Origin: CAYNWT01 sp964450955
GTDB lineage: Bacteria; Planctomycetota; Planctomycetia; Planctomycetales; Planctomycetaceae
Reading direction: 5' to 3'
Assembly: GCA_964450955.1 (NCBI GenBank)
Contig: CAYVFI010000017.1
Location: 1 to 64,000, forward strand
Length of the DNA: 64,000 nucleotides
Every line of letters starts with the position of its first letter. The first letter of the stretch is position 1. The notes under the pieces are model-generated. The model saw only the letters and a program-made list of their open reading frames with translations, ran no database searches and had not been told where the DNA came from. Below are positions 24,832 through 33,898 of the stretch, one piece after another. Both the position numbers and the translations under genes were made by a program.

Positions 24832-26196
24832 ATGCCGCAAGCCATGAAACTAAACCCGGCCGACGCCTGGAAACCGTTCGAACCCAGTCCGGGCGAATGG
24901 AACCACGCCGCCGTGGCACATTTTTTTCGGCGTGCCGGCTTCGGCGCCACGGCTGCTCAAATCTCTGATGGACTAAAGTCGTCGCCTTTACAACTTGCCC
25001 GTCAACTGGTTCAAAACCGAACCGATTCGGCTGACGAAATTGCCAGCTTTGAATCACTGTCAAAAGCGTCCGTTCCCACCAATAACGCTGACACGCTTGC
25101 GGCCGCGTGGCTGTATCGCATGCTGCACACAACCGACGTGCTGCGTGAAAAGATGACGCTGTTCTGGCACGGCCACTTTGCAACCAGCAATGAGAAGGTG
25201 CAAAACACCAGGCTCATGCTCCTGCAAAATCAACTGCTGCGCGAACATGCGTTAGGTGACTTTGGCAAGCTGGTGCACGGCATCGCCAAAGATCCCGCGA
25301 TGTTGGTGTACCTGGATTCGCAATCAAACCGCAAAGCGCATCCGAACGAAAACTTCGCTCGCGAGGTCATGGAGCTTTTCGTGTTGGATGAAGGCAACTA
25401 CGCTGAAACTGACGTTCGTGAGCTGGCGCGCTGCTTCACCGGTTGGGAACTAAGACGAGAACGTTTTCGCTTCAATCGGTATCAGCACGATCGTGGCGAA
25501 AAGACTGTACTGGGCGAGTCCGGCAATCTAAGCGGCGAACAGGGCATTGATGTTGTTCTGAAACAAGAGTCCGGACCAGATTTCATCGCCCGCAAGTTGG
25601 TTCGCTACTTTGTGTCTGACGAACCGGCTTTGGCCGCGGCCTACATTGCTCCCCTGGCGAAACAACTGCGTGACGATAATTGGAATGTCGGTCCGACGGT
25701 GCAAACAATCCTGTCCAGCCGCATGTTTTATTCGGTCACGTCGGTCGCCAGGAAAATTCGTTCGCCCGTTGAAATGGCCGTTGGTTTGTTGCGATCGCTG
25801 GAAGCCAGTTGCAACGTGACGGGGCTTGGAACCAGGCTCCGTGAAATCGGACAAGGTCTCTATCACCCGCCCAACGTCAAAGGCTGGGACGGTGGCCGCA
25901 CATGGGTGAACTCGTCAACGCTTCTGGGCCGCGCCAATCTGGTGCGGGAATTACTAAGCAGCGACAAGACACGCTTTGACGGGACGACACTGGCCGGACT
26001 TTTGAAAGCCCGAAAGGCTGGGCCGGGTGTGGAATCGATAGCGTGGTTCGAACGCATGCTGTTGGCCATTCCACTGCGTGACACCGTTCGTGACAAGATC
26101 GCCAGGTTGCTGGACTCGGCCGCGGGTTCGCCCGATCAGCGGCTTCGGAAAGTGGTACACGCGATAAGCATTCAGCCTGAGTTTCAGCTTGGGTAG
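24832..26196 (+). CDS. DUF1800 family protein
   Basis: This 454-residue protein has the DUF1800 landmarks: N-terminal H-F-F-R-R-A-G-F-G, the M-T-L-F-W-H-G-H-F segment, Y-L-D-S-Q-S-N-R-K-A-H-P-N-E-N-F-A-R-E-V-M-E-L-F (in two pieces around residue 165-180) and the C-F-T-G-W motif. Such proteins are almost always next to a DUF1501 protein, as here, 46 bases downstream. The pair is abundant in planctomycetes and its biochemical role is not settled. The ATG at 24832 or 24844 could be the start. Confidence 0.9.
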   Translation: MPQAMKLNPADAWKPFEPSPGEWNHAAVAHFFRRAGFGATAAQISDGLKSSPLQLARQLVQNRTDSADEIASFESLSKASVPTNNADTLAAAWLYRMLHTTDVLREKMTLFWHGHFATSNEKVQNTRLMLLQNQLLREHALGDFGKLVHGIAKDPAMLVYLDSQSNRKAHPNENFAREVMELFVLDEGNYAETDVRELARCFTGWELRRERFRFNRYQHDRGEKTVLGESGNLSGEQGIDVVLKQESGPDFIARKLVRYFVSDEPALAAAYIAPLAKQLRDDNWNVGPTVQTILSSRMFYSVTSVARKIRSPVEMAVGLLRSLEASCNVTGLGTRLREIGQGLYHPPNVKGWDGGRTWVNSSTLLGRANLVRELLSSDKTRFDGTTLAGLLKARKAGPGVESIAWFERMLLAIPLRDTVRDKIARLLDSAAGSPDQRLRKVVHAISIQPEFQLG

Positions 26197-26242
26197 CCAG
26201 ACTGTTTTGTCGCTGGGTGACCAGTGACGCGAGGTAAAAGCG

Positions 26243-27490
26243 ATGAATAACCGCCGTGAGTTTTTATCAACCGTTCTCGGTTCGTCCGCAGTTTTGTCGT
26301 TTTCCGGAACCGCCCCCGGTGTGTTTTGCGAAGCCGCGTGGGCTGGTGGCCAGCAGTGGCAGACCGGACGGGTGCTTGTCGTCGTGCAAATGAGCGGCGG
26401 TAACGACGGCTTGAACACCATCGTTCCACACAGTCACGACGTCTATCAGAAACATCGACGTCAACTGCAGATCAGCGGCAGCGATGTCCTGGCCATCGAC
26501 AAGCAGCATGGATTCCATCCGGAAATGCGTGGGTTTGCAGAATTGCTGGAAGCGGGCCAGCTTGGCATTGTTCCAGGCGTGGGCTACCCGAAACCGAATC
26601 GGTCGCACTTCGAATCTATGGATATCTGGCACACGTGCCGTCGCAAAACCGAATCGCGCGAAGGCGGTTGGTTGGGCGATGTCCTGGAGAAAGCGATCGC
26701 CACGCCGACGGGGCTGTCCGGCATGCACATCGGCAGCGGCAAACAACCGCTTGCCATGATCGCGCGCGACCTGCGTATTCCGTCCGTTGAGTCTCTGGAA
26801 CGGTTCCAGTTGAACCTGAAGGGCAACAAACGCCTGGGGAAACTTCTTGAAGACTCCCTCGTGGCAGACACTTCTGGTGGCAGCGACGAAAACGACCTGT
26901 TGGGGTTCCTTTCCGCAAGTACCCAATCGGCCATCGCCGCGGACAAGCGACTTGAGACGCTTCGCAAAAGCAGCAAACAACCCGACTCATACCCCGACTC
27001 ACAACCTGGCCGCCGACTTGGCACCATCGCCCGCTTGATCAAGGCGAACATGCCGACGCGAGTCTACTACGTCACCATCGACGGCTTCGACACTCACGCT
27101 CGGCAAAGCAATGCTCATGGTGTGCTGTTGAGACAAGTCAGCGATTCGATTGCTGCGTTGGTGAAGGACCTGAACGCCAGCGGTCATGGAGACCGCACGC
27201 TTGTGATGAGTTTCAGTGAGTTCGGCCGGCGCGTTGCTGAAAACGCCAGTGAGGGAACCGATCACGGAACCGCCGGTCCGCTGTTTCTTGCCGGTAAGTC
27301 TGTGAAGGCCGGGTTCCTGGCGCCGCATTCTGATCTTACCAATCTCCAGGACGGCGACCTGCGGTTCCGCACTGACTTCCGCAGTGTGTACGCGTCGATT
27401 ATTGAAAACTGGTTCGGCTACAAAGACTCAGCATCGATCCTGGGTAGTCGGTTCAAGCCGCTTGACGTGGGCATTAAATCTCCAGGATAG
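26243..27490 (+). CDS. DUF1501 family protein, Tat-exported
   Basis: The 415-residue protein begins with a twin-arginine signal (N-R-R-E-F-L) and a hydrophobic stretch ending near A-W-A. The mature part has M-S-G-G-N-D-G-L-N-T, H-S-H-D and the late F-S-E-F-G-R-R...D-H-G-T-A segment, which are DUF1501 hallmarks related to the sulfatase/alkaline phosphatase fold. GAGG lies eight bases before the ATG. It follows the DUF1800 gene in the same operon. Export in folded form fits a metal or cofactor-bearing enzyme, but no activity is known. Confidence 0.9.
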   Translation: MNNRREFLSTVLGSSAVLSFSGTAPGVFCEAAWAGGQQWQTGRVLVVVQMSGGNDGLNTIVPHSHDVYQKHRRQLQISGSDVLAIDKQHGFHPEMRGFAELLEAGQLGIVPGVGYPKPNRSHFESMDIWHTCRRKTESREGGWLGDVLEKAIATPTGLSGMHIGSGKQPLAMIARDLRIPSVESLERFQLNLKGNKRLGKLLEDSLVADTSGGSDENDLLGFLSASTQSAIAADKRLETLRKSSKQPDSYPDSQPGRRLGTIARLIKANMPTRVYYVTIDGFDTHARQSNAHGVLLRQVSDSIAALVKDLNASGHGDRTLVMSFSEFGRRVAENASEGTDHGTAGPLFLAGKSVKAGFLAPHSDLTNLQDGDLRFRTDFRSVYASIIENWFGYKDSASILGSRFKPLDVGIKSPG

Positions 27491-27523
27491 CCGCAGTCGG
27501 CGACCACGCTCAGGCTGAGGCGA

Positions 27524-27922
27524 CTATGGCGTCTTGCCTGGGAGAAACGATCGCATAAACGACTTCACCACATCCACATTCGCTGGCGGAAACTTAAACC
27601 GCCCCAGTTCCGCGATTGGAACCCATTCGAAGCCGCCGGTTGGAACCGGTTCCTTTGACCTGGGCGCGCACAGAAAGAAGTTGAGATTCAACGTGCCGTG
27701 ATCATATGTGTGCTGCTTTTGCGCGAGCAGTCTTTCAACTTGAACGGCAACTCCGGTTTCTTCCTGACATTCCCTGACTGCACAGTCGGCCGCGTTTTCG
27801 TTGGGTTCGCATTTGCCACCGGGGAACTCGTCAAAGCCGCCCAGAACCGTTGTTTCCGGGCGTGTTCCGACAAGACATGTCTCGCCCCATTTCACGATTG
27901 CGATACCGATAGTTGTGGTCAT
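27524..27922 (-). CDS. Nudix hydrolase, MutT-like
   Basis: The 132-residue protein carries a complete Nudix box: G-G-K-C-E-P-N-E (35-42) then R-E-C-Q-E-E-T-G-V (50-58). Its size fits the MutT/8-oxo-dGTP diphosphatase group, which cleans oxidised nucleotides from the pool, but other nucleotide diphosphates are possible. It converges on the DUF1501 gene with 33 bases between the two stops. Confidence 0.88.
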   Translation of the reverse strand: MTTTIGIAIVKWGETCLVGTRPETTVLGGFDEFPGGKCEPNENAADCAVRECQEETGVAVQVERLLAQKQHTYDHGTLNLNFFLCAPRSKEPVPTGGFEWVPIAELGRFKFPPANVDVVKSFMRSFLPGKTP

Positions 27923-28139
27923 TTGATGGCGCTGGCCTGTACGAAATGGGACGTTTGTCGATTGTAGTGGATGTCAAACCCTAAGCCTGAGTCAGGTTTT
28001 CCGGCTAACAACGGCATGATATCCCGCCGGTTGGGATGTCGGCAAAGGCGGCGCTTGTCTTGAGGTTACTGGTCGATACCATGAAAAGCGTCCTCGGGCC
28101 GTTTGCCCGTCCACCGCTCGCTTGTGCAGTTGCACCGCC

Positions 28140-29165
28140 ATGTCACAAACAAAACCGACTCCACCACGAGTCGATCCCGGGCCGCGTCCTATGTCCTTTC
28201 AGGCTCCGCAGGGTGACTTGGCCATTCTGGCTGGTTCTGGAAACCCGGTTCTATCTCAGGCGATTGCCAACGAATTGGGCGTCCGCCTAACACCATGCCG
28301 CGCGCATGTGTTTAGTGAAGGGAACGTATTTGTTCGGATTCGCGAGAATGTTCGCGGCCGTGATACGTTTATTATTCAGGGCGTGCATTTTCCGGTAAAC
28401 GACAACTTCGTCGAACTACTGTTCTGGGTCGACGCACTGAAACGCGCAAGTGCTCAGCAGGTTACGGTTGTTATGCCGTTCTTCAGTTACGCCAAGGGTG
28501 ACAAGAAGGACGAACCTCGCGTGTCCATTCGTGCTCGCGTCTGTGCCGACGCAATTGAAGCTGCCGGCGCTGATCGTGTGTTGACGATGGATCTGCACAG
28601 CCCGCAAATTCAGGGCTTCTTCGGGATTCCTGTCGATCACCTTTACGCTCGGTCTGTGATTTGTGATCACGTGAAGGCTCAGGATATCGATAATCTGGTC
28701 GTGTGTAGCCCCGACGTTGGGTTTGCCAAATCGGCCGCAGCCTATGCCAACTTGTTGGGCGTTCCGGTGGTCATCGGGAATAAGCACCGCGAAGACCACA
28801 CCGAACAAGCTGAGATTTTGGAAGTCATCGGTAGCGTTGACGGCTGCAATGTTTTGATGGTTGATGACTTCGCAATCACGGGCGGATCGCTGGTCAGCAT
28901 GGCAGACGTTTTAAAGGAACGCGGAGCCAAAGACGTTTATGCTGCTGTCAGTCACGGTGTTCTGGCCAAGGGAGCCGGTTCGAAGATTCAAAACAGTGAA
29001 ATCAAAAAGCTGTTCATCACTGACACCATCGAAACGCCAATCGAACCGCTGTGCAGCAAAGTCGAAGTCATTAGTGTGGCTCCGTTGTTCGCTCAGGCAA
29101 TCCGGTCGATCCACGACCGCACCAGCGTCAGCAGCCTGTTCCCCGACGACAAACCCATCTCCTAA
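28140..29165 (+). CDS. prs: Ribose-phosphate pyrophosphokinase
   Basis: The protein makes PRPP from ribose 5-phosphate and ATP. The phosphoribosyl-binding loop V-D-D-F-A-I-T-G-G-S-L, the D-L-H-S-P-Q-I-Q-G-F-F segment and the final helix are present. The ATP-contact segment reads S-Y-A-K-G-D-K-K-D-E-P-R-V-S where E. coli has Y-A-R-Q-D-R-R, so this is a divergent branch. ATG 28140 gives 341 residues with a Pro-rich head; ATG 28191 gives 324 residues and aligns better with the usual N-terminus, so it may be the true start. A 76-base repeat element follows the stop. Confidence 0.92.
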   Translation: MSQTKPTPPRVDPGPRPMSFQAPQGDLAILAGSGNPVLSQAIANELGVRLTPCRAHVFSEGNVFVRIRENVRGRDTFIIQGVHFPVNDNFVELLFWVDALKRASAQQVTVVMPFFSYAKGDKKDEPRVSIRARVCADAIEAAGADRVLTMDLHSPQIQGFFGIPVDHLYARSVICDHVKAQDIDNLVVCSPDVGFAKSAAAYANLLGVPVVIGNKHREDHTEQAEILEVIGSVDGCNVLMVDDFAITGGSLVSMADVLKERGAKDVYAAVSHGVLAKGAGSKIQNSEIKKLFITDTIETPIEPLCSKVEVISVAPLFAQAIRSIHDRTSVSSLFPDDKPIS

Positions 29166-29166
29166 C

Positions 29167-29242
29167 GAACGTTCCGTTCGATCGGTATCCGGTGGGTGGG
29201 GTGACTGGAGTTGGTGGGTGTATCTCCGGTTGAACACTTTTT
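29167..29242 (+). repeat. 76-bp 3'-flanking repeat, copy 1
   Basis: The element begins one base after the prs stop codon. It starts with a small hairpin (G-A-A-C-G-T-T-C-C-G-T-T-C), has a G-T-G-A-C-T-G-G core, and ends in C-C-G-G-T-T-G-A-A-C then a T run. It matches 35298-35373 over its full length with few differences and the same 76-base size. Confidence 0.75.
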
Positions 29243-29290
29243 GGGGTGATGTGCTGTGCGGAACGCGGGGTTGGAAGGGCGGTGCGGAAG

Positions 29291-29962
29291 TTAGTCGGCT
29301 AATCGCCAGTTGATACTTTGACGGCCCTTTGATTCCAGCCAGTCGTTGATCTTTGAAAAAGGCTGACTGTCAAAGAACCCTCGCCGCGCAGACAGCGGCG
29401 ATGGGTGCGGACTTTCAATCAGCAAGTGACGACTGTCGATGCGTTCGGCTTTCTTTTGAGCTGGCTTTCCCCACAAAACGAATGCGGTGTCGGGGCCTGC
29501 GTTTACGCAGTCGATGATGCTGTCGGTGAAGCGTTCCCAGCCCTTCTTCCGGTGCGAGTTCGCTTCGTGAGCACGCACGGTGAGAACCGTGTTCAGCAGC
29601 AAGACGCCTTGGTCTGCCCACGATTCGAGGCAGCCGTGCGATACCGGTTCGAACCCCAGATCACTGTGCAGCTCTTTATAAATATTCTTGAGTGACGGTG
29701 GGACTTTAACCCCGCGCTTCACCGAAAAGCTAAGCCCGTGCGCTTGGCCGTCACCGTGGTATGGGTCCTGACCGAGTATTAATACTCGAACGGAATTCAG
29801 TGGTGTGTGCGACAAGGCACGAAAGACATCTTCGGCGGCCGGGAAGATTTCGTGAGCCTGCCGTTCGTCACTCACAAACTGCTTGAGTTCAGCGAAGTAC
29901 TGTGCAGACAGTTGATCGGCTAAAGCTTCCTGCCAACATTGGGGCATCGTTTCAATTTGCAT
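29291..29962 (-). CDS. ung: Uracil-DNA glycosylase, family 1
   Basis: From ATG 29962 the protein has 223 residues, the normal family size; an earlier start at 30004 only adds an odd Cys-rich tail. Motif A is G-Q-D-P-Y-H-G (64-70) with catalytic Asp66, and motif B is H-P-S-P-L-S-A-R-R-G near the C-terminus. The enzyme cuts uracil from DNA at the start of base excision repair. It is monocistronic and divergent from the AhpD-like gene. Confidence 0.95.
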   Translation of the reverse strand: MQIETMPQCWQEALADQLSAQYFAELKQFVSDERQAHEIFPAAEDVFRALSHTPLNSVRVLILGQDPYHGDGQAHGLSFSVKRGVKVPPSLKNIYKELHSDLGFEPVSHGCLESWADQGVLLLNTVLTVRAHEANSHRKKGWERFTDSIIDCVNAGPDTAFVLWGKPAQKKAERIDSRHLLIESPHPSPLSARRGFFDSQPFSKINDWLESKGRQSINWRLAD

Positions 29963-30107
29963 GCCCGCATTGTTGTCGCGGCAATAAAAGTTGCAACGTT
30001 CCACATGCCGATGCTTGTCTGGTTTGTCCGCGCGACGTCAACCGGGTCGCTCGTCCTGCCAAACCCAAAATGGTAGATTGTCGTCACACACCAACCAGGA
30101 GAAAACA

Positions 30108-30647
30108 ATGCCACGACTAGAAGTTGTCGAACCCGATCAAGCCGCTGACGATGTCCGGGAGATCTACAATGGTCTCGAATCGAAGATGGGCAAGGTCATC
30201 AATATCTTCAAAGGTATGGGCAATAGTTCTGCCGCATTGAACGCATATCTTTCTATGTCCGGAGCACTGAAGCAGGGGCAATTGCTTCCAGATGATCGCG
30301 AAGTCATTTATCTGGCCGTGAGCGAAATGAACGGCTGCGAGTACTGCGTTGCGGCTCACACGATGATCTCAACCAAGTCTGGCATGAGCGAAGAGCAAAT
30401 CCTGGCCGCGCGGCGGTGGACTGCGGAAGATGCCAGGCATCAGGCGTTGCTGACATTCGTCAAACGCGTTATCGCAACCAAAGGACACGTGTCAGACGAC
30501 GAACTGCAAGCGGTCAAGGACGCGGGTTACACAGACGGGCAAATCGCAGAAACCATCGCGTTCATCGGATTGGCTACGTATTCGAACCTGTTTAACCACG
30601 TGTTCGATACTCCGCTGGACTTCCCTGAAGCTCCGCAACTGTCGTAA
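30108..30647 (+). CDS. AhpD-like carboxymuconolactone decarboxylase family protein
   Basis: From ATG 30108, with AGGAG at good spacing, the protein has 179 residues. It has the redox-active C77-E-Y-C80 followed by A-A-H-T (His84), the AhpD signature, and the helical N-terminal region E-I-Y-N-G-L of the peroxidase-related branch. Such proteins use the Cys pair to reduce peroxides, often via a thioredoxin-like partner. The longer frame from 29991 overlaps ung upstream sequence and lacks a ribosome site. Confidence 0.88.
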   Translation: MPRLEVVEPDQAADDVREIYNGLESKMGKVINIFKGMGNSSAALNAYLSMSGALKQGQLLPDDREVIYLAVSEMNGCEYCVAAHTMISTKSGMSEEQILAARRWTAEDARHQALLTFVKRVIATKGHVSDDELQAVKDAGYTDGQIAETIAFIGLATYSNLFNHVFDTPLDFPEAPQLS

Positions 30648-30661
30648 CGGGTTTAAAATCG

Positions 30662-30730
30662 CCGAACACCTGGTATTCGGAATACACCCTGCCGCGCACT
30701 CCGTATTCGGTCTGAACACGGAGTGTTCGG
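30662..30730. other. Nested hairpin between AhpD-like and D-aminoacylase genes
   Basis: An outer stem pairs C-C-G-A-A-C-A-C (30662-30669) with G-T-G-T-T-C-G-G (30723-30730). An alternative inner stem pairs C-A-C-T-C-C-G-T (30697-30704) with A-C-G-G-A-G-T-G (30718-30725). T-A-T-T-C-G-G recurs twice within. No T run follows, so it is not a standard terminator. Confidence 0.45.
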
Positions 30731-30756
30731 TGACTATGTCAACCAAGGAGTAACTG

Positions 30757-32370
30757 GTGTTAGACCTGCCCAGGTTCGGTCGATTACTCAGCCTGCTGAC
30801 AGTTTTTCTGTCCGTATCGACCGCGCCCGGTCTGGCTCAGCAGCCTGTGGACGCAGATGTTCTGTTCGAAAACGCTCGCATATTTGATGGCGTACTTGAG
30901 GAACCTTACGCCGGCGACATTGCGATCAAAGGCGATCGCATTGTCGCCGTTGCCAAACGCCCTGAGGCTATCGCTGCCGGAAAGATTGGTTGGAAGATCG
31001 ACTGCACCGGCCTAACGCTCGCGCCGGGGTTCATTGATTTGCACAACCACAGCGACGGTTATGTGGTGCAACGTTCGACTAGAACGGCCACCAACTTCTT
31101 GACTCAAGGTTGTACGACACTGCTGACTGGTAACTGCGGTTCCGGGCCGATTGATCTCAGGGCCTTCGAAAAGAAAATCAAAGTCGCCGGCGTCGGTCCC
31201 AACATCGCGCATCTGTTGCCGCAGGGGAATTTGCGGAAGGCGGTGATTGGAGAAGAACGCCGCGACGCGACCGCGGCTGAGATTCGGCGGATGCAGGAAC
31301 TTGCTGCAACGGCAATGCGTGACGGAGCGTGGGGAATGTCAACCGGGCTCATTTACGTACCGGGCACCTTCACCAGTACTGAGGAGCTGACTGCCATTGC
31401 TGAAGTGGTGGGGCAACACGGTGGCTTCTACGCCAGTCACATTCGCAGCGAAGGCAAACGTGTTCTGGCTGCTGTTGATGAAGCGATTCGGATTGGCCGT
31501 GACGGACACTTGCCGGTTCATATTTCACACTTCAAATCTACGGGACGTGATGGCCGGGGGCTGGTTCGCGAAGCCATCCGAATGATCGAAGAAAACCGTG
31601 CGGCGGGGATGAAAATTACGGCTGATCAGTATCCTTACATCGCATCCAGCACGTCACTCCGCGCAACGTTGGTTCCAGGTTGGGCCAAATCGGGCGGGAA
31701 AACAGCCATGGTCGCACGTCTAAACGATCGCAACGTCGCGCCGCGGGTTCGGGATGCGATTCAGGCGTCGCTGGACAAACGCGATGGCGGTGCGCGAATC
31801 CAGATCGCTCGATTCCGACCTCGACCGGGCTGGGCCGGCAAACGGCTGACGCAGATTGCAAAGATGGAAAACCTAACGCCGCTGAATGTCGTCGTTGAGA
31901 TTCTGAAGAACGGTGGAGCGTCAATCGTAAACTTTAGCATGCGGGAAGAAGACGTTCGCCACGTCATGAAAGTGCCATGGGTCGCGACGGCGTCAGACGG
32001 TCGCGCGTACGTTCCTGGCGGAGACCGTCCGCACCCTCGCAACTATGGCACGTTCACTCGAAAACTTGGGTACTACGCGATCCAGGAAGGTGTTATCAGT
32101 GAAGGCCAGGCAATTCGTAGTGCGACCAGTGTTCCGGCCGAAATCATGGGCGTTAAGGATCGTGGACGCATTGCGGTTGATTGCTTCGCGGACATCGTTG
32201 TCTACGATCAGAAGTCAATCATGGATCGCGCCACGTTTGACAATCCGCATCAGTACTCGGCCGGCGTCCGACATGTCTTCGTGAACGGAACGGCCGCCGT
32301 TTTTGAGGGGAACCCAACGGGCAATCGCCCGGGCCGGTTCCTTAAGCATCCAGGTTCGAAGAAAAAATGA
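30757..32370 (+). CDS. D-aminoacylase / N-acyl-D-amino-acid deacylase family
   Basis: The 537-residue amidohydrolase has a signal peptide ending at G-L-A-Q, the metal-binding H96-N-H98 in F-I-D-L-H-N-H-S-D, a G-N-C-G segment, and later His ligands in Y-A-S-H-I-R and V-H-I-S-H-F-K. These enzymes free D-amino acids from N-acyl forms, and some members act on dipeptides or nucleobase-like rings. The start is GTG with AAGGAG six bases upstream. Export points to a periplasmic role. The stop overlaps the cytochrome gene by four bases. Confidence 0.88.
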   Translation: MLDLPRFGRLLSLLTVFLSVSTAPGLAQQPVDADVLFENARIFDGVLEEPYAGDIAIKGDRIVAVAKRPEAIAAGKIGWKIDCTGLTLAPGFIDLHNHSDGYVVQRSTRTATNFLTQGCTTLLTGNCGSGPIDLRAFEKKIKVAGVGPNIAHLLPQGNLRKAVIGEERRDATAAEIRRMQELAATAMRDGAWGMSTGLIYVPGTFTSTEELTAIAEVVGQHGGFYASHIRSEGKRVLAAVDEAIRIGRDGHLPVHISHFKSTGRDGRGLVREAIRMIEENRAAGMKITADQYPYIASSTSLRATLVPGWAKSGGKTAMVARLNDRNVAPRVRDAIQASLDKRDGGARIQIARFRPRPGWAGKRLTQIAKMENLTPLNVVVEILKNGGASIVNFSMREEDVRHVMKVPWVATASDGRAYVPGGDRPHPRNYGTFTRKLGYYAIQEGVISEGQAIRSATSVPAEIMGVKDRGRIAVDCFADIVVYDQKSIMDRATFDNPHQYSAGVRHVFVNGTAAVFEGNPTGNRPGRFLKHPGSKKK

Positions 32371-33713
32371 CGACCGCATTTTCGTGCTTCATTCTCGCAT
32401 TCATTGGCTGCCAACAGCCCGCCGCGCAGGATGACGCGGCGACTCGCGGTTATCAGCATCTGCGTTCGAGCACCTATCTGCCACCCGATTTTGATCAAGC
32501 CACGTTTGAAAACCTGTGGCGAGTGTGGCCCGAACCGCTGCGTTCTCAAGCGAAGCAGGCAACTGCAGCTCAGCGACGGGATATGGCGTTTGATCGATAC
32601 GGGCTGGTGCCTGACCCGACACAGGCCAAAGGTCCGGGTCTGGGCTACGTATCGGACGGTAAGAACGGCTGGGTGATGTCATGCCTGGCATGCCACAGCG
32701 GGACTGTCGCGGGCAAACCCGTTTTGGGTTCTCCCAATAGCAACTACGGACTGCAGACGCTGACGGAAGAAGCGTTTAACATAAAGCTCAGGCAACTGAA
32801 ACTGCCATCGCATCTGGACAGCGCGAGTTTCGAGATGCCGCTGGGGACCACGGCGGGTTCCACAAACGCGGTTCGGTTCGGAGTGATCCTGGCTGCGTTT
32901 CGCGAAAAGAACATGGATGTGAACCTGGCCGCTCAACCGCCAGAGTCTGCCTCGCACGACATGGACGCCCCGCCGTTTTGGAATGTGAAGTACAAGAAGT
33001 CGTTGTACGCCGATGGCTTTGCACCGAAGAACGAACGCATGCTGCTGCAGTTTATGATGCTGCCGTCGAATTCAGGCGAGCGCATGCGTGGGTGGGAACC
33101 GGAGTTCCGCGATATCCTTGCGTGGATCGAATCGCTGGAACCGCCAAAATACCCGTACGCGATTGACCAACGACTGGCCAGCAAAGGCAAAGTCGTGTTC
33201 GAAAACAACTGCGCGCGGTGTCATGGAACTTACGAACCGACGGTCAACTACACGCAGATTACGGTGCCGTTGAACGAGATCGGAACCGATCCGGTTCGGC
33301 TACGTGAGCTTCCGCGCGAACATCGTGAGTGGGTGAAGTCCAGTTGGATGAGTCGCTACGGTGATGATCCAACCGAGACCGAACCAACCGGCTACGTCGC
33401 GCCGCCACTGACGGGCATTTGGGCTTCGGCTCCGTACTTCCACAACGGTTCCGTACCGACTTTGTGGCACGTCTTGCGTTCTGATAAACGGCCGGCGATT
33501 TGGCGACGTTCGAAAACAGCATACGACCGCGAACGTGTTGGGGTGCAGTTTGAAGAGTTCGATAAGGTTCCCGAATCGATTACCGACAAAGCCGAGTTGC
33601 GTCGGTTCTTCGACACTTCAAAGCCCGCCAAAAGTGCGAAGGGGCACACGTTCCCTGACGAACTGACGACCCGCCAAAAGCGTCAGTTGCTTGAGTACCT
33701 GAAGACTTTGTAA
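32367..33713 (+). CDS. Dihaem c-type cytochrome lipoprotein
   Basis: The 448-residue protein has a lipoprotein-like N-terminus (I-L-A-F-I-G-C15) and two haem-binding motifs, C106-L-A-C-H110 and C282-A-R-C-H286. Near the end P-Y-F-H-N-G-S-V-P-T-L resembles the conserved segment of dihaem peroxidase/oxidase-like cytochromes. It is coupled by ATGA to the D-aminoacylase gene, so the two may work together in periplasmic oxidation of a released compound, which is inference. A weak terminator follows. Confidence 0.85.
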   Translation: MTTAFSCFILAFIGCQQPAAQDDAATRGYQHLRSSTYLPPDFDQATFENLWRVWPEPLRSQAKQATAAQRRDMAFDRYGLVPDPTQAKGPGLGYVSDGKNGWVMSCLACHSGTVAGKPVLGSPNSNYGLQTLTEEAFNIKLRQLKLPSHLDSASFEMPLGTTAGSTNAVRFGVILAAFREKNMDVNLAAQPPESASHDMDAPPFWNVKYKKSLYADGFAPKNERMLLQFMMLPSNSGERMRGWEPEFRDILAWIESLEPPKYPYAIDQRLASKGKVVFENNCARCHGTYEPTVNYTQITVPLNEIGTDPVRLRELPREHREWVKSSWMSRYGDDPTETEPTGYVAPPLTGIWASAPYFHNGSVPTLWHVLRSDKRPAIWRRSKTAYDRERVGVQFEEFDKVPESITDKAELRRFFDTSKPAKSAKGHTFPDELTTRQKRQLLEYLKTL

Positions 33714-33720
33714 TCAACTC

Positions 33721-33752
33721 CGGCAGTTCCTGCCGCGCGGTGCCGTTTTTTC
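33721..33752 (+). terminator. Possible terminator after cytochrome gene
   Basis: A C-G-G-C-A-G / C-T-G-C-C-G hairpin (33721-33735), or an alternative pairing of C-G-G-C-A with T-G-C-C-G at 33741-33745, is followed by six T. It lies eight bases after the stop. The stem is short, so the call is tentative. Confidence 0.45.
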
Positions 33753-33898
33753 ACAGCTTGGGCAAGCGTGCGAAGGTTTGTCGAGAAAGTAGACCTTTCT
33801 GGTAGTAACGGTTGTGATGGTTGTATCGGTTTCTGTCCGATGACAAAGAGGTGCGGACCGCCCGACGCGGTGCGCAGGCTTTGCGCCAGAGGACGACG

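Noticed and set aside
26267..26980. 237-codon minus-strand frame opposite the DUF1501 gene
   Set aside because: It lies wholly inside a well-supported gene and shows no recognisable motif.
29991..30107. Longer N-terminus for the AhpD-like protein
   Set aside because: AGGAG and the family's usual N-terminus point to ATG 30108.
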